A DNA stretch of 5,691 nucleotides from NCBI GenBank assembly GCA_023424215.1, contig JAFAEC010000183.1, forward strand, positions 1 through 5,691, written 5' to 3'. Both the position numbers and the translations under genes were made by a program. This DNA is from Pseudomonadota bacterium. GTDB lineage: Bacteria; Pseudomonadota; Alphaproteobacteria; Caulobacterales; Caulobacteraceae. Each line of letters opens with the position of its first letter. Positions within the stretch are counted from its first letter, which is position 1. This document shows positions 1 to 5,591 of this stretch, piece after piece. The notes under the pieces were generated by a model, which made no database searches, was not told the DNA's origin, and was given only the letters and a program-made list of their open reading frames with translations.

Positions 1-3
1 CCC

Positions 4-22
4 CCTCCCCCTGTGGGGGAGG
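4..22. terminator. GC-rich hairpin downstream of the S9 peptidase gene
   Basis: An 8-bp perfect inverted repeat (CCTCCCCC at 4-11, GGGGGAGG at 15-22) with a 3-nt loop lies 10 bp past the minus-strand stop codon of the peptidase gene. On the minus strand it would form a strong stem right after the gene. No run of U follows within the window, so it is not a canonical intrinsic terminator. It could be a transcript 3'-end stabiliser, a bidirectional terminator with a neighbour outside the window, or a small dispersed palindrome. Confidence 0.4.
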
Positions 23-32
23 AACGTGAATC

Positions 33-2210
33 CTACTCCGTCGCCGGCTGGTCCATCAGCCGCCGGGTCAGATAGGTGTACTCCAGCGCCAGCCGCCGGG
101 CGGTCTCGCGCAGGTTGGCGCCGGCCGCATGGCCGCCGTCGGTGTTCTCGTAGAACAGCACCGGATAGCCCAGCTCCTCCAGCCGCGCCGCCGCCTTGCG
201 GGCGTGGCCGGGGTGGACGCGGTCGTCCTTGGTCGAGGTGTGGATGAACACCTCCGGATAGGGCTGGCCGGCGGCGAGCCGCTGGTAGGGCGAGTACTGC
301 TCGATCCACGCGCGCTGCTCGGGGACGTCCGGATCGCCGTATTCCGCGATCCAGCTGGCGCCGGCCAGCAGGCGGTGGAAGCGCAGCATGTCGAACAGCG
401 GCACCTGGATGACCGCCGCATTGATCAGGTCCGGACGCTGGGTCAGCATCGCGCCCATGAACAGCCCGCCCTGCGAGCCGCCCATGATCCCGAGGTGCGG
501 CTGGGAGGTGATCCCGCGCGTGATCAGGTCCTCGGCCACGGCCTGGAAGTCCTCGTGCGCCCGCTGGCGGTTCTGCTGCAGCGCCGCCTGGTGCCAGCGC
601 GGCCCGAACTCGCCGCCGCCGCGGGTGTTGGCCACCACATAGACCCCGCCGCGCTCCAGCCACAGCTTGCCCACCGTCGGCGAATAGCCGGGCAGCAGCG
701 ACACCTGGTAGCCGCCGTAGCCGTACAGCAGCGTCGGGTTCGACCCGTCCAGCGGCATCTCCGCCTTGTGCACGACGAAGTACGGAATCATCGTCCCGTC
801 GACCGAGCGGGCCTCGAACTGCTCGACGGTCATGCCCGTGGCGTCGAACTTGGCCGGCAGCTCCTTGACGATGTCGGCCGATCCGGCGGCCGCGTCGGCG
901 AGATACAGGCTCGACGGGTTCAGATAGCCGGCCACGCTGACGAACACCCGGTCGTCCTCCTCGCTGGCCGAGCCGACCCCGACGGTGACGTTCTGCGGAA
1001 GGTCCAGCCGCGTGCGGGACCATTCGCCGGCCGGGTTCGGCTCGTAGACGTAGACCGCCCCGCGCACGTTCTCGGTCATCGCCACCACCAGCTTGTTGCG
1101 GGTGTTTGAGATGCCCTCGATGGCCTCGCGCTCGCCCGGCCGGATGACCAGCTGCGCCGGCGTCGCCGGATCGGCCAGCCAGCGGTCGAGGTCCCAGGCG
1201 ATGACGTCGCCGGTCCTGAATTCCTGCCCCGAGGGCGCGGTCCAGTCCTGGTCGGTGGTCACCACCAGCTGGTCCCGCACCAGGGCGTTGATGCTCGACT
1301 TGGCCGGCAGCTCCAGCTTCGTGGTCGTGCCGTCGGCGTTCAGCCGGTGCGTCTCGCCCTCGTAGAAGTTGATCCCCCGGTTGATCAGGGTGGCGCGGAT
1401 CGCCCCGTCGGCGTCGCGCAGCGTATATCCCGAGACCGAGACATCGGTCGGCTGGCCGGTGAACACCGTCTGCGCCTGGTCAAGCGTCTGGCCGCGGCGC
1501 AGCACCTTGACGATCATCGGATAGCCCGAGCTGGTCAGGGTGCCGGGGCCGAAGTCGCGCGACACGAGCAGGGTGTCGGCGTCGACCCACGACGCCCCGC
1601 CCTTGGATTCCGGCAGCACGAAACCATTCTCGACGAAGGTCCGCGTCGCGCGGTCGAACTCGCGGATGGTCACCGCGTCCTTGCCGCCGTCCGACAGCGA
1701 GACGAGGCAGCGGGTCTCCTCCGGCGGCAGGCAGGTCGCGCCCTTGTAGACCCAGTTCTTGCCCTCGGCCGCGGCCAGGGCGTCGAAGTCGAGGATCGTC
1801 TCCCACTGCGGCTCGGTCGAGCGGTAGCTGTCCAGCGTCGTGGTGCGCCACACGCCGCGCACGTGTTCGGCGTCCTGCCAGAAGTTGTCGATCGTGCCGT
1901 CGCGATTGAATCCCGGGGACGGGATGCGGTCGCGCGACTGAACGATCTCCAGCGCCTGCTGGTGCAGGGTCTCGAACCTCGGATCGCCGCGCAGCACGCC
2001 GAGCGAATGCGCGTTGTGCTGCTCGACCCAGGCCATGGCCCGCTCGCCCTCGATGTCCTCCAGCCAGATGTAGGGGTCGGTCGCCTCGGAGCTGGCGAAG
2101 CCGCCGGCGGGCGCGGCCGACGAGGCCGGAGAGGATGTCTGGGCCATGGCGACGCTCGACAGGCAGGTGGTGGCGAGAAGCGCGGCGAGCGCGGCGGCGG
2201 TGCGGTTCAT
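33..2210 (-). CDS. Secreted prolyl oligopeptidase family (S9A) serine peptidase
   Basis: The 725-residue product fits the usual size of bacterial prolyl oligopeptidases, which cut short proline-containing peptides. The start at 2210 is supported by a clear Sec signal peptide (basic MNR, hydrophobic residues 4-20, AMA-Q cleavage site near 23/24), so the enzyme should be periplasmic or exported. The family N-terminus follows (DPYIWLED at 45-52), then a long beta-strand-rich propeller region to about 465 and an alpha/beta hydrolase domain. Visible there are the YGYGG oxyanion motif (496-500), NTRGGGEFG (528-536), the nucleophile Ser579 in GGSQGG, an acid in DDRV (662-665) and His694 in DGGHAAG, so the triad is complete. 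The family more often has GGSNGG around the serine. No strong Shine-Dalgarno precedes the ATG. The channel gene lies 94 bp upstream on the same strand, so read-through is possible. Exact substrate preference cannot be read from sequence. Confidence 0.95.
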   Translation of the reverse strand: MNRTAAALAALLATTCLSSVAMAQTSSPASSAAPAGGFASSEATDPYIWLEDIEGERAMAWVEQHNAHSLGVLRGDPRFETLHQQALEIVQSRDRIPSPGFNRDGTIDNFWQDAEHVRGVWRTTTLDSYRSTEPQWETILDFDALAAAEGKNWVYKGATCLPPEETRCLVSLSDGGKDAVTIREFDRATRTFVENGFVLPESKGGASWVDADTLLVSRDFGPGTLTSSGYPMIVKVLRRGQTLDQAQTVFTGQPTDVSVSGYTLRDADGAIRATLINRGINFYEGETHRLNADGTTTKLELPAKSSINALVRDQLVVTTDQDWTAPSGQEFRTGDVIAWDLDRWLADPATPAQLVIRPGEREAIEGISNTRNKLVVAMTENVRGAVYVYEPNPAGEWSRTRLDLPQNVTVGVGSASEEDDRVFVSVAGYLNPSSLYLADAAAGSADIVKELPAKFDATGMTVEQFEARSVDGTMIPYFVVHKAEMPLDGSNPTLLYGYGGYQVSLLPGYSPTVGKLWLERGGVYVVANTRGGGEFGPRWHQAALQQNRQRAHEDFQAVAEDLITRGITSQPHLGIMGGSQGGLFMGAMLTQRPDLINAAVIQVPLFDMLRFHRLLAGASWIAEYGDPDVPEQRAWIEQYSPYQRLAAGQPYPEVFIHTSTKDDRVHPGHARKAAARLEELGYPVLFYENTDGGHAAGANLRETARRLALEYTYLTRRLMDQPATE

Positions 2211-2240
2211 GCGGAGGTCCCCGACGGAAGGTCGGCCGGC

Positions 2241-2268
2241 ACCTTACCCGGGGCCGGGGAGGCGGCAA
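2241..2268 (-). promoter_or_regulatory. Candidate promoter for the S9 peptidase gene
   Basis: Reading the minus strand, TTGCCG (2268-2263, one mismatch to TTGACG) is followed after 16 nt by TAAGGT (2246-2241, a poor -10). Transcription would start near 2234, leaving a leader of about 24 nt before the ATG at 2210. The -10 is weak, so this is only a candidate. The alternative is co-transcription from the upstream channel gene. Confidence 0.25.
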
Positions 2269-2287
2269 GGCGAGGTCGCGGGAGGTT

Positions 2288-2304
2288 ACGGATTTGTCAT
2301 CCGT
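2288..2304. other. Short inverted repeat abutting the channel stop codon
   Basis: ACGGAT (2288-2293) and ATCCGT (2299-2304) form a 6-bp perfect stem with a 5-nt loop. It begins at the base next to the minus-strand TGA of the channel gene (2307-2305). There is no U-tract. It could be a weak transcript end, a protein-binding palindrome upstream of the peptidase gene, or chance. Confidence 0.3.
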
Positions 2305-3120
2305 TCACCGCCCTTCGTCCGGGATGCACAGCAGGTTGCCGCAGGCCTTGCAGTGCACCGCGTCCGGATCGTGCACCTGCAGCCCGCAGCGGTCGCACGG
2401 CCAGCGCACCTTGTGCGGCCGCACCAGGGTCTGGGCCAGGCGCACGAACAGGGTGATGCCGGTCAGCATAATGACGATCGACAGCACCCGGCCCCAGGCG
2501 CCCGGCAGGGTGATGTCGCCATAGCCGGTCGTGGTCAGGCTGGAGACGGTGAAGTACAGGGCGTCGAGATAGCCGTGCACCTCGGTGTGGTAGCCGCGGA
2601 ACGTCGCATAGACGAAGCCGGTGGCCACGAAGACGAAGGTCACCAGCGCCGCCAGCGCCCGGGTGACCTCTTCCACCCGGGTGTCGTCGTACTTCCGGCC
2701 CACCGTCCGCCAGAAGAAGTCGGACGACAGCAGGGTCCACAGCCGCAGCATCCGCAGGAAGCCGAAATTGTACAGCCAGGCCGGGAACAGCAGCGTCGCC
2801 AGGATGGCCAGGTCGATCCACGTCGAGGGCCGCTTCAGCCAGTCGCGGATGTCGGTATAGGCCAGGGCCCGGCCGGTCAGGTCGGCGATCAGGAAGGCCG
2901 CGACCAGATAGTCCACCACATAGAAGGCCCAGCCCGCCTCGCGGAGGATCGGCGCGGCGAGGAAGAAGCCGATGATGACGAAATCGACGACGATCACGGC
3001 CAGCCGGAAGCGCACCGCGGCCGGCGAGCCGCCATGGTAGAGATAGCGCATGCGGGCCCGCAGGCGCAGGCCGTCCGGCTTCTCCGGCGTGTCCTTCGGC
3101 GCGGTCTCCGGCTGGCTCAT
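2305..3120 (-). CDS. Six-TM potassium channel-like protein with C-terminal zinc ribbon
   Basis: The 271-residue inner-membrane protein has hydrophobic segments at about 38-58, 64-86, 100-118 and 119-133 (S1-S4-like), 154-174 (S5), a re-entrant pore helix at 186-197 and 207-230 (S6). The pore carries TTTGYGD (196-202), the K+ selectivity filter signature, so a tetrameric K+ channel is expected. The S4-like segment has only two arginines (R123, R126), which argues against strong voltage sensing. After S6 a basic linker leads to CDRC (242-245) and CKAC (257-260), a zinc-ribbon-like cytoplasmic tail. The first ATG at 3120 is chosen. It has no Shine-Dalgarno, and a -10-like GCGTTATC lies just upstream. 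An in-frame TTG at 3162 would add 14 residues and has GGAGG 11 nt before it, so the start is uncertain. The gene is divergent from dapF across 59 bp. No ligand or partner can be deduced. Confidence 0.9.
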   Translation of the reverse strand: MSQPETAPKDTPEKPDGLRLRARMRYLYHGGSPAAVRFRLAVIVVDFVIIGFFLAAPILREAGWAFYVVDYLVAAFLIADLTGRALAYTDIRDWLKRPSTWIDLAILATLLFPAWLYNFGFLRMLRLWTLLSSDFFWRTVGRKYDDTRVEEVTRALAALVTFVFVATGFVYATFRGYHTEVHGYLDALYFTVSSLTTTGYGDITLPGAWGRVLSIVIMLTGITLFVRLAQTLVRPHKVRWPCDRCGLQVHDPDAVHCKACGNLLCIPDEGR

Positions 3121-3128
3121 GTCGCAGC

Positions 3129-3136
3129 GATAACGC
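3129..3136 (-). promoter_or_regulatory. Candidate -10 element for the channel gene
   Basis: On the minus strand GCGTTATC (3136-3129) matches the Caulobacter-type -10 consensus GCTANAWC at all but two defined positions. It ends 8 nt before the ATG at 3120, so it would give a nearly leaderless mRNA, consistent with the missing Shine-Dalgarno. A TTGCCG upstream (3162-3157) is too far away to be a well-spaced -35. Confidence 0.25.
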
Positions 3137-3143
3137 GCGTCGC

Positions 3144-3172
3144 TCGCCCGAGGAACCGGCAAACGCTATATC
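3144..3172 (+). promoter_or_regulatory. dapF promoter, probably giving a leaderless mRNA
   Basis: GCTATATC at 3165-3172 is a perfect match to GCTANAWC, the -10 of the Caulobacter housekeeping sigma factor. The -35 position at a 17-nt spacing (TCGCCC, 3144-3149) is weak. A start about 7 nt after the -10 falls at 3179-3180, on the first base of the dapF ATG. No Shine-Dalgarno stands before that ATG (TCGCCTCCG precedes it), which agrees with leaderless initiation. Leaderless mRNAs are well documented in Caulobacter; the application here is inference. Confidence 0.55.
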
Positions 3173-3179
3173 GCCTCCG

Positions 3180-4010
3180 ATGACCCGCCCGTTTCTCAAG
3201 ATGAACGGCGCCGGCAACGACTTCGTCGTGGTCAATGCGCTGGAGACGCCGTTCACGCCGACGGCGGAACAGGCGCGCGCCATCGCCGACCGCGCCACGG
3301 GCCAGGGCTGCGACCAGCTGATCGCGATCGAGCCGTCCGACCGCGGCGACGCCTTCATGCGGGTGTGGAACACCGACGGCGGCGTGGTCGAGACCTGCGG
3401 CAACGCCCTGCGCTGCGTCGGCCAGGTGCTGATGCAGGCGACCGGCAAGAACCGGGTGGTCATCGACACCGCCGCCGGCCCGACCGTGGCGACTCGCGCC
3501 GCCGACGGCCAGGTCACGGTCGACATGGGCCCGCCGCGCCTGGCGTGGGACGAGATCCCCCTCGCCGAGGAGATGGACACGCGCGGCATCGAACTGCAGG
3601 TCGGCCCGATCGACGCCCCGCTGGTGCACACGCCCGGCGCCGTCTCCATGGGCAATCCGCATGTGGTCTTCTTCACCGATCGGCTCGACGACGCCTTCGT
3701 GCGCGGGACCGGCTCGCTGATCGAGCACCACCCGCTGTTCCCGGAAGGCGTCAACGTCGGCTTCGCCCACGTGCTGGCCCCCGACCACATCCGCCTGCGC
3801 GTGTGGGAGCGGGGCGCCGGCCTGACCAAGGCCTGCGGCACCGGCGCCTGCGCCGCCCTCGTCGCCTGCGCCCGCCGCGGCCTGACCGGCCGCTCCGCGA
3901 CGGTCGACGTCGACGGCGGCCGCCTGTTCATCGACTGGGACGAGGCCACGGGCCACGTGTTCATGACCGGTCCGGTCGAGGTGGAGCGCACCGGCTCCCT
4001 CGAGCTGTGA
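3180..4010 (+). CDS. dapF: Diaminopimelate epimerase
   Basis: The 276-residue cytoplasmic enzyme converts LL-diaminopimelate to meso-diaminopimelate, the precursor of lysine and the cross-linking residue of Gram-negative peptidoglycan. It is a PLP-independent two-cysteine racemase. Both catalytic cysteines are visible in their family contexts: Cys73 in ETCGNALRC and Cys219 in KACGTGAC. Other signatures are KMNGAGNDF (7-15), the substrate-contacting SMGNPHVVFF (156-165) and ERGAG (210-214). Length is normal for the family and the two-lobed fold is fully covered. The ATG at 3180 places KMNGAGNDF at the expected distance from the N-terminus. The gene is probably read from a leaderless transcript, and its TGA overlaps the mtaB GTG by 4 nt, so the two genes should be translationally coupled. 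No missing residues or frameshift are seen. Confidence 0.98.
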   Translation: MTRPFLKMNGAGNDFVVVNALETPFTPTAEQARAIADRATGQGCDQLIAIEPSDRGDAFMRVWNTDGGVVETCGNALRCVGQVLMQATGKNRVVIDTAAGPTVATRAADGQVTVDMGPPRLAWDEIPLAEEMDTRGIELQVGPIDAPLVHTPGAVSMGNPHVVFFTDRLDDAFVRGTGSLIEHHPLFPEGVNVGFAHVLAPDHIRLRVWERGAGLTKACGTGACAALVACARRGLTGRSATVDVDGGRLFIDWDEATGHVFMTGPVEVERTGSLEL

Positions 4011-5233
4011 GCCTCGACGTCCTCACCTTCGGCTGCCGTCTCAACGCGGTGGAGAGCGAGGCCATGCGGGCCCGGGCCGAAGAGGACGGGCTCGAGGAGG
4101 CCGTGCTGGTCAACACCTGCGCCGTCACCGCCGAGGCGGTGCGCCAGGCGCGCCAGGCCATCCGCCGGGCCCGCCGCGAACGTCCCGACGCCCCCATCCT
4201 CGTCACCGGCTGCGCCGCCCAGACCGAGCCGCAGACCTTCGCCGCCATGCCCGAGGTGACGCGGGTGATCGGCAACGCCGCCAAGGCCGCGCCGGGCGTC
4301 TACCGGCTGGACAGCCCGGCGGGACGCGCCGACGTCGGCGACATCTTCGCCACGCCGGCCGCGCCCGCCGCGGCCCGCCCGCTGAAGGACCGGGTCCGCG
4401 CCCACGTCGCCGTGCAGACCGGCTGCGACCACCGCTGCACCTTCTGCGTCATCCCCTACGGCCGCGGGAACAGCCGCTCCGTGCCCGCCGGCGCCGTCGT
4501 GTCACAGGTTCGCGACATGGCAGCGCAAGGCGTGAAGGAGGTGGTCCTCACCGGCGTCGACCTGACCAGCTGGGGCGCCGACCTGCCGGGCCGCCCGCCG
4601 CTCGGCCGGCTGGTGCGCCGCATCCTGACCCACGTGCCGGAACTGCCCCGCCTGCGCCTGTCATCGATTGACGCGGCCGAGATCGACGACGAGTTGCTGG
4701 CCTGCTTCGCCGCCCACGAGCGGCTGATGCCGTACCTGCACCTGTCGCTGCAGCACGGCGACGACCTGATCCTCAAGCGCATGAAGCGCCGCCACCTGCG
4801 CGCCGACGCCCTGCGGCTGGTCGAGCGGGTCCGCGCCGTCCGCCCGGACGTCGCCTTCGGCGCCGATCTGATCGCCGGCTTCCCGACCGAGAGCGAGGCG
4901 GCTTTCGACAACCTGACTTCGCTGGTCGACGCCGCCGACCTCGCCTTCGTGCACGTCTTTCCGTTCAGCCCGCGACCCGGCACGCCGGCCGCCCGCATGC
5001 CCCAGCTGCCGCGGCCGGAGATCAAGGCCCGCGCCGCGGACCTGCGCCAGGCGGCCGACCGGGCCCTGGTCCGCCATCTCGACCGCCGCCTCGGCGTCGA
5101 GGTCGAGGCCCTCGTCGAGAACGGCGGCCTCGCCCGCGCGCCCGACCACACTCCGATCGCCTTCGTCGGCGAACCGGGAACGCTCGTCCGCCTGACCCCG
5201 GCCGCCCACGATGGTCGGCGGTTGCTGGCGTGA
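4007..5233 (+). CDS. mtaB: tRNA t6A37 methylthiotransferase (MiaB/MtaB family radical SAM)
   Basis: The 408-residue enzyme converts t6A at tRNA position 37 (ANN-decoding tRNAs) to ms2t6A, using S-adenosylmethionine and two [4Fe-4S] clusters. The N-terminal methylthiotransferase domain has its three cluster cysteines: Cys10 (FGCRLN), Cys38 (NTCAVT) and Cys69 (TGCAAQ). The radical SAM core begins with CDHRCTFC (Cys140, Cys144, Cys147), then LTGVDL, SLQHGDD (247-253), KRMKRRH and GADLIAGFPTE (285-295), and ends with the HVFPFSPRPGTPA stretch typical of MtaB/MiaB. A compact TRAM-like tRNA-binding domain fills about 345-408. The start is GTG at 4007, because SLDVLTFGCRLN must be included and the first in-frame ATG (4064) would delete Cys10. 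GTG overlaps the dapF TGA (GTGA), indicating coupled translation; no convincing Shine-Dalgarno is seen. MiaB and RimO are the alternatives. The N-terminal SLDVLTFGCRLN and short form favour MtaB. Confidence 0.93.
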   Translation: MSLDVLTFGCRLNAVESEAMRARAEEDGLEEAVLVNTCAVTAEAVRQARQAIRRARRERPDAPILVTGCAAQTEPQTFAAMPEVTRVIGNAAKAAPGVYRLDSPAGRADVGDIFATPAAPAAARPLKDRVRAHVAVQTGCDHRCTFCVIPYGRGNSRSVPAGAVVSQVRDMAAQGVKEVVLTGVDLTSWGADLPGRPPLGRLVRRILTHVPELPRLRLSSIDAAEIDDELLACFAAHERLMPYLHLSLQHGDDLILKRMKRRHLRADALRLVERVRAVRPDVAFGADLIAGFPTESEAAFDNLTSLVDAADLAFVHVFPFSPRPGTPAARMPQLPRPEIKARAADLRQAADRALVRHLDRRLGVEVEALVENGGLARAPDHTPIAFVGEPGTLVRLTPAAHDGRRLLA

Positions 5234-5267
5234 CCACCGTCCCCGTTACGGCCGACATCGCTGGTTC

Positions 5268-5307
5268 ATCACGAAGGACACGAAGGAATCACGAAGAACA
5301 CCAAGAG
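5268..5307 (+). repeat. Imperfect tandem repeat of a 20-bp unit
   Basis: ATCACGAAGGACACGAAGGA (5268-5287) is followed immediately by a second copy (5288-5307, ATCACGAAGAACACCAAGAG) matching at 16 of 20 positions. Each unit itself contains two CACGAAG-like 10-bp halves. The first copy lies inside the left inverted-repeat arm. The second extends into the element and has no counterpart next to the right arm. Confidence 0.75.
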
Positions 5308-5329
5308 AGCGCGACCCTTTCCGCCGCCC

Positions 5330-5346
5330 GCGGGCCGCAGGCCCGC
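5330..5346. repeat. Internal hairpin 1 of the palindromic element
   Basis: GCGGGCC (5330-5336) and GGCCCGC (5340-5346) form a perfect 7-bp all-G/C stem with a 3-nt GCA loop. It sits inside the 109-bp interior of the large inverted repeat. Confidence 0.65.
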
Positions 5347-5368
5347 AATCGGATTCGATGGCGTCATC

Positions 5369-5383
5369 CTGCGGCCGCCGCAG
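5369..5383. repeat. Internal hairpin 2 of the palindromic element
   Basis: CTGCGG (5369-5374) and CCGCAG (5378-5383) form a perfect 6-bp stem with a 3-nt CCG loop, 22 bp after internal hairpin 1. With the outer 28-bp stem the two hairpins would give a branched, cloverleaf-like fold. Confidence 0.6.
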
Positions 5384-5421
5384 ATGCAACCGGCCCCTTC
5401 GTGTCCTTCGTGATGAACCAG

Positions 5422-5450
5422 CGGCGCCCGACCACGCCCCCCGGGCGCCG
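5422..5450. terminator. GC-rich hairpin at the right edge of the palindromic element
   Basis: CGGCGCCCG (5422-5430) and CGGGCGCCG (5442-5450) make a perfect 9-bp stem with an 11-nt loop. On the plus strand it is followed by GGAGTTAATGTTTAAAT, which is A/T-rich but not a U-run, so it is at best a non-canonical terminator for dapF-mtaB. Its first two bases are also the last two of the right 28-bp arm, so the two folds compete slightly at the junction. Confidence 0.4.
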
Positions 5451-5591
5451 GGAGTTAATGTTTAAATCCCCTATCTCGCGCGTATCACCCGCTGTTTTCA
5501 TTGAACAAACACCGGCAGGCAGCGTCATTTCCCCGCCATAGGAAGAAGCCGGCGCACACTCCATCCATCCCGTCGATGGGGAGGGCGTCGG

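Larger units (their letters stand above)
5259..5423. repeat. 165-bp palindromic element with perfect 28-bp inverted repeats
   Basis: Positions 5259-5286 and 5396-5423 are exact reverse complements over 28 bp, separated by 109 bp. The arm begins CGCTGGTTCATCACGAAGGA and ends in a second CACGAAGG. The match stops abruptly on both sides (5258/5424 and 5287/5395 do not pair), and I see no flanking target duplication. There is no transposase gene and no room for one. A transcript running out of mtaB would fold it into a long perfect helix, so it could terminate or stabilise the message or be cut by RNase III. I recall similar CACGAAGGACACGAAGG repeats being widely dispersed in proteobacterial genomes, where chance translation gives TKDTK-, HEEHE- and FVSFV-like peptides; that comparison is from memory. 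Confidence 0.85.

Noticed and set aside
129..1109. A 326-codon plus-strand open frame opposite the peptidase gene
   Set aside because: It is antisense to a complete S9A peptidase; its composition (Arg, Val, Gly, His) is that of a complementary frame, with no recognisable motif.
2221..2235. CCGAC/GTCGG inverted repeat upstream of the peptidase start
   Set aside because: A 5-bp G/C-rich stem is expected by chance in DNA of this composition.
1347..3183. Two long plus-strand open frames (1347-2456 and 2146-3183) opposite the peptidase and channel genes
   Set aside because: Both are antisense shadows of supported genes, and the second ends within the dapF start region.
2297..4432. A 711-codon open frame on the minus strand spanning the channel gene, dapF and part of mtaB
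   Set aside because: It is a shadow of high-GC genes: its translation is Ala/Gly/Arg/Pro-rich with no domain, and it overlaps three well-supported proteins in other frames.
5268..5420. CRISPR array
   Set aside because: The repeats are adjacent or inverted, not regularly spaced direct repeats with unique spacers, and no cas gene is present.
5455..5465. TTAATGTTTAA as a possible CtrA-binding box
   Set aside because: CtrA sites are TTAA-N7-TTAA; here the half-sites are only 3 bp apart.
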